A DNA stretch of 64,000 bases from Acidobacteriota bacterium (GCA_003388555.1 QQVD01000034.1:186001-250000); one strand, 5' to 3'; shown: positions 7,792 through 22,799, numbered from the stretch's first letter. Translations and numbers: made by a program. The notes: generated by a model not told the origin, from the letters alone.

Positions 7792-9195
7792 TCAGGCGCC
7801 GCCGCGTTGCAGCCGGCGCAGCAGCGCGAACAGAGCGCCACCGACCCCCACGGTGAGCAGCGCGAGCAGCGACTCCAGGGGGCGGCCCCGCAGTGCCCAC
7901 GCCATCGTCCACACCGACACGGAGAGGAAGAAGAGCGGCGTCCACGGATAGCCCCAGGCGCGGAAGGGACGCGGCAGCTCGGGTCGCCGATGGCGCAGCA
8001 CGATCACCGCCAGCACCGCCAGCGAGGTGAAGAGGGTGAGGGTGAAGCCGGCGTACTGCTGGATCTGGTCGACGGTGCCGCTGAGGATCAGCGCCGAGGT
8101 CACGCCGCCCTGCAGCAGCAGCGCGACGAACGGCGCACCGCCGCGGCGGGTGAGGCGGGTCAGGCCACGCGCGGGCGGGAAGTCGCGTCCGAAGGCGTAG
8201 TAGACGCGGGGCCCGGCGATGGTCATCGCCGACATCGAGGCGAAGATCGACACGGCCAGCACCGCGGTCATCGCGGCGACGCCGACCGGGCCGAACAGGT
8301 TGCGCGCCGCCACCAGCCCGACCTCGACCCGCCCGGCGAGCTGGTCGACGTCGGCGCCGTAGAGGTAGACGAGGTTGAGGCCGAGGTAGAGCACGATCAC
8401 CACGCCGGTGCCGAGCAGCAGGGCGCGCGGCAGGTCGCGCTGTGGCGCCTTCATCTCGGCGGCGATGTAGCCCGCCGCGTTCCATCCGGTGTAGCAGAAG
8501 CCGACGAAGATCAGTGAGGTGCCGAGTGCCGCGAACAGGCCCGGCAGTCCCAGCTCCTGGTGGCGGGGCGAGACCGTCACCAGGTTGCCGACCTGACCTC
8601 GCCCGAGAGCGAACGCCGCGACACAGATCGCGACGATGCCGAAGACCTTGAGCACGGTCAGCAGGTCGTTGGCGCGCACACCGCCGGCGCCGCGCAGGTG
8701 CACGGCGACGAGCAGCCAGACGAAGGCGATCGCGATCCACTGCTCGCGGGCGACGCCCATCGCGCTGGACGGCGCGGTGAGCTCGGGGGCGAAGTGGGCC
8801 AGGTAGCGCACCAGCGCCTTCGAAGCGGCGGCGATCGGCGCCGAGAAGCCGGCCACCAGGGAGACGAAGGCGCTCATGAAGGCGAGCATCGGGCCGAAGG
8901 TCTCGCGCAGGTAGACGTACTCTCCGCCCGCTTCGGGCATCGCCGCTCCGAGCTCGGCGTAGCAGAGCGCCCCGGCCAGCGCCAGCAGGCCGCCGAGCAC
9001 CCAAAGCGCCAGGATCCAGCCGGGGTGCCCGAGATCGGCGGCCTGGAAGCCGGTGGTGGTGAAGATGCCGGCGCCGATGATGTTGGCGACCACCAGCGCC
9101 GCCGCCGAGGGCAGTCCGAAGGAGCGCAGCAGCGAGGTCTCCGCCGGCCCGTCGGGTGGAGAGGAGGTCGCGGTCTCTGGCTCGGTATCGGACAA
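7792..9195 (-). CDS. APC-superfamily amino acid permease
   Basis: About 467 residues and 12 hydrophobic segments. The first helix has the family signature ANIIGAGIFTTTGF, the second GGLLALAGALCYAELGAAMPEAGGEYVYLRETFG. FCYTGWNAAGYIAAEMKAPQRDLPRA and the AGPRVYYAFGRD loop are also typical of the LAT/APC amino acid transporters, which bring amino acids across the inner membrane, by symport or exchange. Start choice: TTG 9195 has GAGG eight bases upstream and gives a natural MSDTEPE N-terminus. The frame also reaches TTG 9273 and GTG 9267, without good ribosome sites. Substrate unknown. It is divergent from the GST gene. Confidence 0.85.
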   Translation of the reverse strand: MSDTEPETATSSPPDGPAETSLLRSFGLPSAAALVVANIIGAGIFTTTGFQAADLGHPGWILALWVLGGLLALAGALCYAELGAAMPEAGGEYVYLRETFGPMLAFMSAFVSLVAGFSAPIAAASKALVRYLAHFAPELTAPSSAMGVAREQWIAIAFVWLLVAVHLRGAGGVRANDLLTVLKVFGIVAICVAAFALGRGQVGNLVTVSPRHQELGLPGLFAALGTSLIFVGFCYTGWNAAGYIAAEMKAPQRDLPRALLLGTGVVIVLYLGLNLVYLYGADVDQLAGRVEVGLVAARNLFGPVGVAAMTAVLAVSIFASMSAMTIAGPRVYYAFGRDFPPARGLTRLTRRGGAPFVALLLQGGVTSALILSGTVDQIQQYAGFTLTLFTSLAVLAVIVLRHRRPELPRPFRAWGYPWTPLFFLSVSVWTMAWALRGRPLESLLALLTVGVGGALFALLRRLQRGGA

Positions 9196-9411
9196 CGCAT
9201 CCTCGCTGCCGGCCCAGGGCCGACGTTCTGCCCGATGGGCATCGGACGGGCTCGCAGCTCCGTACACAGCCAAGGCGGGCTACATTCCCCGCCGACCCCC
9301 TTGCATCTCCTCGACGAGGCAGAAGGGGGTGACCGGCGGATCGGGCTCCGGATCTGTACGCCGGTTCCTGGGGCCCGGTGGGCCACGAAGCGCCGCGACT
9401 GGTGACACCGG

Positions 9412-9459
9412 CAATCCAGCAATCCAGTAATCCAGCAGTCCAGTAGTCCAGTAATCAAG
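9412..9459 (+). repeat. 8-bp tandem repeat in the leader of the GST gene
   Basis: Six units of the form YARTCCAG (CAATCCAG, TAATCCAG, CAGTCCAG, TAGTCCAG, ending TAATCAAG) run directly into the Shine-Dalgarno AAGGAGGAGA and the ATG at 9472. Confidence 0.85.
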
Positions 9460-9471
9460 GAGGAGATATCG

Positions 9472-10368
9472 ATGAGCGACGACAACGAGCAGACGAGTGA
9501 CAGCGGCGGCTACACGCCGCCTCGGGTCTGGACCTGGGATCGCGAGAGTGGCGGCCGGTTCGCCAAGATCAACCGGCCGATCGCCGGTCCGACCCACGAC
9601 AGGGAGCTGCCCGTCGGCGAGCACCCGCTGCAGCTCTACTCGCTGGCGACGCCGAACGGCGTCAAGGTGACGGTGATGCTCGAGGAGCTGCTCGCCGCCG
9701 GGCACTCCGGCGCCGAGTACGACGCCTGGCTGATCAACATCCAGGAGGGCGATCAGTTCGGCAGCGGCTTCGTGGCGATCAATCCGAACTCGAAGATCCC
9801 CGCCCTGCAGGACCGCAGCACCGATCCCGCGACCCGGGTCTTCGAATCCGGCGCCATCCTGCTCTACCTGGCAGAGAAGTTCGGCGCCTTCCTGCCCACA
9901 GACCACGCCTCACGCACCGCGGCCCTCTCCTGGCTCTTCTGGCAGATGGGCAGCGCGCCCTACCTCGGCGGCGGCTTCGGGCACTTCTACGCCTACGCGC
10001 CGACCAAGATCGAGTACGCCATCGACCGCTTCGCGATGGAGACCAAGCGCCAGCTCGACGTGCTCGACCGGCATCTCGCCGATCATCGCTTCATGGCCGG
10101 CGACGAGTACTCGATCGCCGACATGGCGATCTGGCCCTGGTACGGCGGCCTCGCCGCCGGGGTCCTCTACGAGGCCGGCGAGTTCCTCGACGTGCAGAGC
10201 TACGAGAACGTGCAGCGCTGGACCCGCGAGATCGCCGAGCGGCCCGCCGTCCAGCGCGGCCGCATGGTCAACCGCACCTGGGGCAAGCCCGAGTCGCAGC
10301 TGCACGAGCGCCACGACGCCAGCGACTTCGAGACCAAGACGCAGTACGAAGCAGGGGAGCGCGCGTAG
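9472..10368 (+). CDS. yghU: YghU-like glutathione S-transferase / disulfide-bond oxidoreductase
   Basis: 298 residues, close to the E. coli YghU length. The N-terminal extension PPRVWTWDRESGGRFAKINRPIAGPTHDRELPVG is diagnostic of the YghU/YfcG nu-class. The thioredoxin-like half follows (LQLYSLATPNGVKVTVMLEELL, NPNSKIPAL, VFESGAILLYLAEKFG), then the helical GST domain (FGHFYAYAP, MAGDEYSIADMAIWPWYGG). Nu-class proteins bind two glutathiones and reduce organic hydroperoxides and disulfides in the cytoplasm. Translation starts at a strong AAGGAGGAG site next to the 8-bp repeat array. No operon partner; the next gene is convergent. Confidence 0.92.
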   Translation: MSDDNEQTSDSGGYTPPRVWTWDRESGGRFAKINRPIAGPTHDRELPVGEHPLQLYSLATPNGVKVTVMLEELLAAGHSGAEYDAWLINIQEGDQFGSGFVAINPNSKIPALQDRSTDPATRVFESGAILLYLAEKFGAFLPTDHASRTAALSWLFWQMGSAPYLGGGFGHFYAYAPTKIEYAIDRFAMETKRQLDVLDRHLADHRFMAGDEYSIADMAIWPWYGGLAAGVLYEAGEFLDVQSYENVQRWTREIAERPAVQRGRMVNRTWGKPESQLHERHDASDFETKTQYEAGERA

Positions 10369-10494
10369 GTGGTGTGCTCGGCGCGGATGTAGCGGAGGGT
10401 CCGTCGCGGACTTGGCCCGCAGCTGATCCGCTGCCGGTAGGGACTGGTCCGCCGCTGATCCGTGGCCGGCAGCGAGGGCTGCGCGTTGCGGCGG

Positions 10495-11985
10495 CTATGG
10501 ACTGGTCGCGGACCACCCCGTGTCATCGCCCGACTCGAAACCGTCGGCGAACAGACAGCCGAAGGTGCCACGCATCTGGATGCTGCTGCCACTGCAGTCG
10601 CCGTTCTGGCAACCGGAGCCCTGCCAGGCGACGACGTAGTCGTCGCCATGGCTGGCGATATCGACCGCCTCCGGTACGTCGGAGGGGTAGAAGTCGCTGG
10701 TGACCTCGAAGGTCTGTCCGAGCCCCCCTCCGTTGCCGGCGATACGCCGCGCCACCACGTCGCCGCGGTTGAAGGTCGGCTCGAGGCGCACCCAGGAAAC
10801 GACCCAGTCGCCGTCGCCGTCGCCGTCGTCGAGGACTGTGATCGCCGGACCGGTGTGGAACAGTCCATCCGGGGCGCTGACCGACAACTCGTCGCCCTGC
10901 GGCGTGCCGTCGACGTCGTAGTAGCGCGCCACGATCTCGCCAGGATCTCCGCCGCCAAGGGCCCAGTTCTCCCACGTCACCAGGAATCCGCTGCAGTCGG
11001 CCTGCGGCGCGACGCTCGGCTTCCACTGGAATCCTTCGCTGGCCTGGTTGATCTGGAACTGCGTCCCGGTCGGCGTGCCGTCGGCGCCCAAGACGCGTCC
11101 CTGCACGCTGAAGCCGTCGTCGTCGTCGCCCGCCGAGCAGCCGCTGCTCTCCCAGACCGCCATTCCCACCGGTGAACCGCCGTCCGGGGTGCACAGCGCG
11201 ATGTCCGGATTAGCCGTGGGGGCGTCGCACTGGTCGCTGCACAGGCCGGCGGGGCCGAGCTCGAGGTCGCCCTGGGCGTCGCGTGCGAAGGGCTGACAGA
11301 GGAGCGCTCCCTGGATCACGGTTGCCGAGGGAGCCTCACTGCTGGCATAGGCGCAGACGCCGACGTCGAGGCCGCGGTAGGCGGCGCAGGTCGGATCCTG
11401 CTGCTGGCCCGCGGTGAACATGCCAGTGAACTCGTTGCCGCCCTCCCAGAGCAGCGCGTCGGCATTGGTGCTGCCGGTCTCGTAGACCTCGAGCGCCGCG
11501 ATGAGGGTCGGCGCCGCCGGGCCGAGGAGCAGAGTTGCGAGAACGGCGGCATTCTGGTTCTGGTACTGGTCGATCGTGGTTGGGACCACCAGCAGGGGGC
11601 GGAGCTCTCCGCCCGTGTCGACGCCTCGGTGGCGGAAATAGGAGGGGTCGAAGCCGCCGGTGGAGGTGTAGTTCGAATAGCCGACGGTGCACGGCGGAGT
11701 GTCAGGAGGCAGAGCGGCGAGCTCGCTCGTTGAGTGACAGGAGATCGTGGGGTTGACCTGCTGCCCTTCGACGTCGCCCTCGTTGACCAGCTCCTGCCCG
11801 GTGCAGAAGTTCTGGGCTTGGCCGCGAGGGGCTGCAAGCGAGACGATCAGCAGACAGATGGCGAGCTTCGAGCCGACGAAGCCGCTCCTCCGACCGGTGC
11901 CGGTCGAAGAGCGGTCGCGCGAGGCCTCGGTTGGCCTGCGCTGGTGGTTGGGCTGCGCTTCAGGGTCCAGGGCGTGGTGGCTCAT
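10495..11985 (-). CDS. Secreted cysteine-rich protein with a DGFESGD-type C-terminal tail, unknown function
   Basis: 496 residues from ATG 11985 with GGAGGAAG upstream. A long basic n-region precedes a hydrophobic core (LAICLLIVSLAAPRGQAQ), indicating Sec export. About a dozen cysteines occur in the first two thirds (FCTGQ, ISCHS, PPCTVGY, DPTCAAY, GVCAYA, GLCSDQCDAP), probably disulfide bonded. Residues ~315-475 carry repeated beta-strand units of the form VVWxxxGxxxGEIVARYYDxDGTPQG, as in surface proteins with Kelch- or sialidase-like blades. It ends with CLFADGFESGDDTGW, a tail shared with the neighbouring fragment and likely a sorting or anchoring signal (inference). Function unknown. Confidence 0.75.
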   Translation of the reverse strand: MSHHALDPEAQPNHQRRPTEASRDRSSTGTGRRSGFVGSKLAICLLIVSLAAPRGQAQNFCTGQELVNEGDVEGQQVNPTISCHSTSELAALPPDTPPCTVGYSNYTSTGGFDPSYFRHRGVDTGGELRPLLVVPTTIDQYQNQNAAVLATLLLGPAAPTLIAALEVYETGSTNADALLWEGGNEFTGMFTAGQQQDPTCAAYRGLDVGVCAYASSEAPSATVIQGALLCQPFARDAQGDLELGPAGLCSDQCDAPTANPDIALCTPDGGSPVGMAVWESSGCSAGDDDDGFSVQGRVLGADGTPTGTQFQINQASEGFQWKPSVAPQADCSGFLVTWENWALGGGDPGEIVARYYDVDGTPQGDELSVSAPDGLFHTGPAITVLDDGDGDGDWVVSWVRLEPTFNRGDVVARRIAGNGGGLGQTFEVTSDFYPSDVPEAVDIASHGDDYVVAWQGSGCQNGDCSGSSIQMRGTFGCLFADGFESGDDTGWSATSP

Positions 11986-12204
11986 GCTGCTTCCTCCGGA
12001 TCGGTCGCCGTCGGCCGGTGCGGCCCGCATCCGGACAGGCGACGAACTCGCGCAGGATCTGCCAAGGGGCGCCGGAGATCTGACGACGTCGACGTGCGGA
12101 CGTTGGTCCCTCGCGGTGGCTCTCCTCCCGCGCTCCGCACTCGTGGAGCACCCTTCGGAGGCCCCGCTGAGTGAGCGGGAGACGGCTCAGGGCGTCGACG
12201 ACGT

Positions 12205-12562
12205 CTACGCGGAGAGGTCGCCCGACTCCACATCGTCGCCGAAGAGGAAGCTGAACGAGCCGCGCTCCAGGACGCCTCCGCTTCCCGTCCACACCACTGT
12301 GAAGTCTTTGCCGCAGGCGGCGACCTCGGGCCGCGGCTCGTCGCTGGCGTCGCCGGTGCTGACCTCGAAGTCGTCGCCCGATGGCACACCGTCGGCACCG
12401 ACGAAGCGGCCCACCACCTTCGACTCGGTGGCGGTCGCGTTCAGGACGGCCCAAACCACCACGTATTCGCCGCTGCTCAGCGGCGCGATCGACGGTGCGT
12501 ACTGGAAGCCGTCGCCCTCCTGGTTGACCTGGAACTGGCCGCCCCGCGCTCTGCTCAGCGGG
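12205..12562 (-). pseudogene. 5'-truncated paralogue of the adjacent secreted protein
   Basis: The minus-strand frame reads GGQFQVNQEGDGFQYAPSIAP, then VVGRFVGADGVPSGDDFEV, KDFTVVWTGSGG and ends FLFGDDVESGDLSA. This parallels the last ~165 residues of the 10495-11985 protein (GTQFQINQASEGFQWKPSVAP, ARYYDVDGTPQGDEL, DDYVVAWQGSGC, FADGFESGD). No start codon with a ribosome site or signal peptide exists. Upstream the frame runs without homology into the 3' end of the SDR gene, so the first two thirds of the gene have been lost at about 12560. An internal GTG near 12462 could in principle start an 85-residue product. Confidence 0.7.
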
Positions 12563-12589
12563 TGTGCGGGCGGCCTGGATCGTCCCGCC

Positions 12590-13483
12590 TCAGCCAGCCG
12601 GTCTGCCCCACTTCCGGATGCCCGGCAATGCCGCGTAGAGCACCCGGTGGTAGACCCCGCGCGGCAGCAGCCGACGCAGCAGCGAGAAGAAGTGTGCGTC
12701 GGCGGTGACCTGGTAGCGCAGCGGCGGGCGGCGCATCGTCATGCAGCGGTGCATGCGGCGGGCGACGCTCTCGGGGGTCGCCCACGAGCGCGCCATCAGG
12801 CGCTCGATGAAACCGCGCATGGCGACGTAGTGGTGGTGGTAGCCGCTGTCGGGACGCTGCTCGGCGCGCTGGGAGTCGCGGGTGTAGCGGGTGTGCAGCA
12901 CGCCTTCGCTGCGGATGAAGCCGGGCTCGATCAGGGTCACCCGGACGTTCCACGGGCGCACCTCGTACCAGAGCGCCTCGGTGGCGCCCTCGAGCGCGAA
13001 CTTGGAGGCGCTGTAGATCGCCATCGTCGGCATCGCCATCATGCCGCCGACCGAGGACACCTGGAGGATGCGCCCGGCGCGCCGCGTCCGCATGCGCGGC
13101 AGCACCAGACGCACCAGCTCGATCGGGGCGAGGAAGTTGATCGCCATCTGCTCGAGCCGCTCGTCCTCGCGCACGTGCTCGAGCACCGAGCGGTAGGCGA
13201 CGCCGGCGTTGTTGACCAGCACGTCGACGCCGCCCCAGCGCTGCGACACCGCGGCGATGGCGGCGCGGCGCTGGGCGTCGACGGTGACGTCGAGCGGCCA
13301 GACCATCACCCGCCGGTCCGCCTCGATGCCGGCCGCGGCGAAGCGCGGTAGGCTCTCCTCCCGGGCGGTGAGCACCAGGCGCAGCCGCTTCTCGCGCTGC
13401 AGCAGACGCCTCGCCAGCGCCAGCCCGATGCCGGTGCTGGCGCCGGTGATCAGCACCACCTGGTCGCCGAGATCTCTGCTCAT
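12590..13483 (-). CDS. Short-chain dehydrogenase/reductase (SDR)
   Basis: 297 residues. Classical SDR elements in order: cofactor loop TGASTGIG at ~14-21, NNAG at ~92, the catalytic Ser in VSSVGGM (~145), and YSASK (Tyr/Lys) at ~157-161, followed by EPGFIRS. The C-terminal ~80 residues ([25 protein letters not shown]) are of the type seen in Rossmann reductases acting on lipids or retinol-like substrates. Cytoplasmic NAD(P)-dependent reduction of a carbonyl is likely, with the substrate unknown. Divergent from rocD with 157 bp between them. Confidence 0.9.
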   Translation of the reverse strand: MSRDLGDQVVLITGASTGIGLALARRLLQREKRLRLVLTAREESLPRFAAAGIEADRRVMVWPLDVTVDAQRRAAIAAVSQRWGGVDVLVNNAGVAYRSVLEHVREDERLEQMAINFLAPIELVRLVLPRMRTRRAGRILQVSSVGGMMAMPTMAIYSASKFALEGATEALWYEVRPWNVRVTLIEPGFIRSEGVLHTRYTRDSQRAEQRPDSGYHHHYVAMRGFIERLMARSWATPESVARRMHRCMTMRRPPLRYQVTADAHFFSLLRRLLPRGVYHRVLYAALPGIRKWGRPAG

Positions 13484-13640
13484 CGCCTGCGCTTCGCGGA
13501 ACGAAGCCGATCATAGACAGACGGGCGAAGCGTCAGCCGTCTGTCGGCGCGACGACTGGAGGCGTGCGACTGCCCTTGGGCGGCGCGGGACCGACGTCGA
13601 CCTCACAGCGCCAGCCAGGACCGAGAGGGAGGAGAACCAG

Positions 13641-14929
<1,289 letters not shown>

Positions 14930-14933
<4 letters not shown>

Positions 14934-15865
14934 AGCAGCGTCCCTCGGTGCAGGCGCCGTCGGCGGTGGTGATGGTGCGCCCGCACCGCTTCCACCCCAA
15001 TCCCGAGACCGCGGCCGACAACGCCTACCAGCGCAGCGGCACACCCGGCGAGGACCACTCGGCTCGCGCCAGGGCGGAGTTCGACGCCGCGGTGCGCCTG
15101 CTCGAAGGGGCCGGGGTGCGGGTGCACGTCTTCGACGACCACTCCAACGCCGAGACCCCCGATTCGGTCTTCCCCAACAACTGGTTCTCGACCCATCCCG
15201 GTGGCCACGTCGCGATCTACCCGATGTACGCCACCTCGCGCCGCCGCGAGCGCCGCAGCGACGTCATCGAGATGCTCAAGTCGGAGTACCGGGTGCAGGG
15301 AGTCATCGACTACTCGGGCATGGAGTGGGACGGGCTCTACCTCGAGGGCACCGGCGCCATGGTGCTCGACCACGTCGACCGCGTGGCCTACGTGGCGCGC
15401 TCGAACCGCGCCGATCCGATCGTGCTCGAGCGCTTCTGCACCCACTTCGGCTTCGAGCCGCTGGCCTTCGACACCGCCGATCACGACGGGCGGCCGATCT
15501 ACCACACCAACGTCATGCTGAGCATCGGCACCGCCTACGCGCTGATCGGTCTCGACCTGATCAGCGATCCCGGCCGCCGGGCCGAGATCCGGGATCGTCT
15601 GGCGGCCACCGGGCGCGAGGTGATCGAGCTGAGCGGCGGCCAGATCGGCGAGTTCGCGGGCAACGCGATCGAGCTCTCCGGCAACGGCGAACGGGTGCTC
15701 GCCCTGTCGACGCGTGCCGCCGCCTCGCTGCGGCCCGAGCAGGTCGAGGCGATCGAGCGCTCGGCCCGCCTGCTGCCGATCCCGGTGCCGACGATCGAGC
15801 TCGCCGGCGGCTCGGTGCGCTGCATGGTCGCCGGCGTGCACCTGACACCGCGCGCCGCGCGCTGA
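14930..15865 (+). CDS. ctlX: CtlX-type citrulline hydrolase (arginine deiminase-related)
   Basis: 311 residues starting at GTG 14930, sharing 4 nt with the rocD stop. [20 protein letters not shown] is the hallmark N-terminus of the CtlX group of guanidino-group-modifying enzymes. The fold's motifs follow: [22 protein letters not shown], a catalytic His in YHTNVMLS, and the nucleophilic Cys in [12 protein letters not shown]. Family members hydrolyse citrulline to ornithine, CO2 and ammonia (citrulline ureidase), feeding RocD. Dimethylarginine or arginine hydrolysis are alternatives. The operon context makes citrulline use the most economical reading. Confidence 0.88.
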
Positions 15866-15881
15866 GCCGAGGGCCCGAGGG

Positions 15882-16094
15882 TCAGAGGCCGCCTGGCCTG
15901 CCGGGCGGCTTCGACTCCGGGCCGCAGGCCGTGCGGCGCGCCATCGCCAGGGAGCCGAGGGCCGGCAGGGCGACCAGCGCCCAGACGACGGCCGACAGCA
16001 CTCCGAGACCGGCGACGCGCCCCATCGACTGCAGGCCGGGGAAGTGCGACAGCACCAGAGACCCGAAGCCGAGCACCGACGGCCCCGAGCCGGG
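15882..16094 (-). pseudogene. C-terminal relic of an MMPL/RND-family transporter
   Basis: The minus-strand frame encodes VLGFGSLVLSHFPGLQSMG followed by a second helix (LGVLSAVVWALVALPALGSLAM). This is the last helix pair of MMPL/HpnN-type exporters, where a GFGSL...HPGL...G motif is conserved. The frame is stopped by TGA at 16095-16097 and shows no homology further upstream, so only the final ~70 codons survive. It lies just past the ctlX stop on the opposite strand. Confidence 0.65.
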
Positions 16095-16389
16095 TCACAA
16101 GAGCCCGGTGAAGTCCCCCGGAACGCCGCCAGCCGGTTTCTTGGCCGGCTCCTCAAAGTCGTCTCACCGCCGGGATCGATTCGGCTCTCTACGCTCTCCC
16201 GGTCCGCGCCGCCTCGGCGCAGTCATCGTCCTCACCCTGTGCACCGGAGATCGCTCCGGCGACAGTTGCAGCCGACTTTGCCGGCACCGCTGCCCACGAC
16301 GCTCCGTCGGCTTGCCTGGTCCCTGCACGTAGCGACGGCGGCCACGCCATCGCGCGTATCTCCGGCGGGCCAGTGCGGGCCGTGATCGT
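16095..16389. other. Non-coding stretch beside the transporter relic
   Basis: Together with the relic this leaves 524 bp without an intact gene. The only structure I see is a hairpin at 16131-16150 (AGCCGG, 8-nt loop, CCGGCT). The remaining sequence has no protein-like frame on either strand. Confidence 0.5.
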
Positions 16390-16991
16390 TCAGACCCGGT
16401 CTGCAGTCACCGGTTCTTCGCCCAGTCGCCTCGCGGGCGATGCCGCGAGACGGGCGAGATCGTGCCGGCACTCTTCGCACACCGCGTAGATCACCCGCAG
16501 CGGGCGCTCTCGATCGAACAACGCCTCGTGCTCGAGCAGCTCGTCGAGACCGGCCCATCGGCCGCGCCAGCCGAAGGTGAGGCAGATGCTGCAGCGGCGA
16601 AGCAGCTCGGCGCCGCTCGACGCCGCCACGACCATCAGTGGCGGCGCGATCGACGCGACCTCCTCGAGCGCGCTGGTGATCCGCACCGCACCGGCGCCGA
16701 GGTCGCGCACCGTCATCCGCATCGTGCGGCGCTGGTGAGGGGAGTCGCAGCGGAAGGGGAAGGACTTCTCGCCACCGCTGCCCCGGATCGAAGCGAACAG
16801 GGCCTCGTAGATCGCCCGCAGCGCGGGGTCGCGCACGAACTCCCAGAGCGAGCGGCCGATCACCTGGGTGGCGAGGCACGAGCGGGCGGCGTTCTGCGCC
16901 GCGAAGGCGTCCCACTCGCCGTCGATCCGGGTGACGACGTCCTCGGCGTCGACCTCGTAGACCAGATGACCCATCGGGATCGTGCTCGCGG

Positions 16992-16995
<4 letters not shown>
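16390..16995 (-). CDS. Small PAS-like protein with a C-x2-C ... C-x2-C zinc-site pattern
   Basis: 201 residues; the GTG start at 16995 overlaps the stop of the CheB/CheR hybrid by 4 nt (GTGA). The N-terminal half reads as a PAS-like sensor (DGEWDAFAAQN, GRSLWEFVRDPALRAIYEALF, FPFRCDSPHQRRTMRM). The C-terminal half has CSIC and CEEC pairs about 45 residues apart, the usual spacing of a structural zinc knot. The coupled translation suggests it serves the hybrid kinase as a sensory or adaptor subunit. That role is inference; I know no characterised homologue. Confidence 0.75.
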
Positions 16996-21413
<4,418 letters not shown>

Positions 21414-21623
21414 TCTGGGATCGTCCTCGTCGTCAAGGAGACCGTCGGCAGCCCCGGCGGCTGCGGACAGGAGAGACTACTCCGCGCCCGCCGATCGGGG
21501 CACCTCCGGTCGGCTCGGTGCAACGGGGCGTCCGACTTTGCCGCCGTCTTCCCCGCGGTGCTGTTCGGGCCAGCGAATAGGATTCCGATACCTCCTGTCC
21601 ATTCGCCGCCAGAGGAGACTCCG

Positions 21624-22715
21624 ATGCGCCGACCGTTGTTGCGACCTGCTCTCACCGCGCTGTCGGCCGCTCTGCTGGGGCCGGCGCTGGCCCTGCCGCT
21701 GGCGGCGCTGCCACCGGCCGGCGAGGATGGAGCAGACCCGATCCCGCGCACCGCGTCGGGCCGGCCCGATCTCTCCGGCACCTACGACATCGCCAGCCTG
21801 ACCCCGTTCGAGCGCGACCCGAAGTACGGCGAGCAGCTCGAGCTGACCGCCGAGGAGGCCGAGGCGATCGAGCGTCAGGCGGCGATGGCGATGGCCTTCG
21901 CCGACGCGCCCAGCGATCCCGACCGCAAGGCGCCGCCGAAGGGCGGCGACGGCTCGGCCGGCGCGGCGGGCAAGGTCGGCGGCTACAACGCCTTCTGGGT
22001 CGACTCGGGAACCGAGACCCTGGCGGTCGGCGGATCGTTCCGCACCTCGATCCTGGTCGATCCGGCGAACGGCCGGCTGCCGCCGCTGACCGAGGCCGGC
22101 AAGGCCCGGCGCGCCAAGCTGCGCCCCTACGTGCACGAGAACACCGGCGACGCCTGGTGGCTGAAGCACGAAGAGGGGCCGTACGACGATCCGGAGTCGC
22201 TGGCGGTCATCGAGCGCTGCCTCTACGTGGCGCCGGCGACGGCGCCGATGCTGCCGGTGCTCTACAACAACGTGAAGCGCATCGTGCAGACCGACCACCA
22301 CCTGCTGATCCTGGTCGAGTGGATGCACGAGGCGCGGCGCGTGCGCCTGGGAACCAAGCACGATCCGCCCGCGCACCTGCCCGAGCACCTGCGCTCGCTC
22401 GCCGGCGACTCGATCGGCTGGTGGGAGGACGACACCCTGGTGGTCGAGACCACCAACTTCCTCGAGCGCCCCGGCGTGGCGCGCCAGGGCCTGCGCATCG
22501 TCGAGCGCTTCTCGCGCATGGGCCCGCAGACCCTGCTCTACGAGTTCACCGTGCACGACCCCGACTACACCGCCCCCTACTCCGGCGAGCTGCCCTTTCC
22601 CCAGACCGACGGCAAGCTGTACGAGTACGCCTGCCACGAAGGCAACTACGCCATGGGTAACATCCTGCGTGGGGCGCGGCTGCTGGAGCGGGAGGCGATG
22701 GAGGGAGCGGAGTGA
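21624..22715 (+). CDS. Secreted protein of unknown function (GRPDLSGTY ... YEYACHEGNY family)
   Basis: 363 residues from ATG 21624 behind AGAGGAGA. The signal peptide is clear (LTALSAALLGPALALPLAALP). The mature part contains RTASGRPDLSGTYD, PPLTEAGKARRAKL, SIGWWEDDTLVVETTNF, VERFSRMGPQTLLYEFTV and YEYACHEGNYAMGNILRGAR. I recognise this set as a family common in Acidobacteriota and some Alphaproteobacteria whose activity is unknown. It has a single cysteine pair candidate (CLYV, YACHE). A monocistronic unit with a palindromic, terminator-like element at 22767 behind it. Confidence 0.75.
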   Translation: MRRPLLRPALTALSAALLGPALALPLAALPPAGEDGADPIPRTASGRPDLSGTYDIASLTPFERDPKYGEQLELTAEEAEAIERQAAMAMAFADAPSDPDRKAPPKGGDGSAGAAGKVGGYNAFWVDSGTETLAVGGSFRTSILVDPANGRLPPLTEAGKARRAKLRPYVHENTGDAWWLKHEEGPYDDPESLAVIERCLYVAPATAPMLPVLYNNVKRIVQTDHHLLILVEWMHEARRVRLGTKHDPPAHLPEHLRSLAGDSIGWWEDDTLVVETTNFLERPGVARQGLRIVERFSRMGPQTLLYEFTVHDPDYTAPYSGELPFPQTDGKLYEYACHEGNYAMGNILRGARLLEREAMEGAE

Positions 22716-22766
22716 GTGGGTGGCATTCCGCGTCGAGCCCAGCCGGGTGACGGGGACGCCCCCACC

Positions 22767-22799
22767 CTGCCCTCCCTCTGCAGGGGGAGGGTTTGGCAG
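22767..22799. terminator. Palindromic element between convergent genes
   Basis: Nested inverted repeats: outer CTGCC/GGCAG and inner CCCTCCC/GGGAGGG around a CTGCAG centre, followed by TTT on the + strand. It can work as a bidirectional terminator and also resembles a REP/MITE-type intergenic palindrome. Confidence 0.5.

Noticed and set aside
7308-7841. Minus-strand frames with Gly-Val-Arg-Gly-Trp repeats
   Set aside because: They are translations of the 14-bp non-coding array and change repeat pattern with frame; there is no ribosome site or flanking domain.
9430-9906. A minus-strand frame with Leu-Leu-Asp-Tyr-Trp repeats
   Set aside because: It is antisense to the YghU-like gene and its 8-bp repeat leader; the GST reading frame is well supported.
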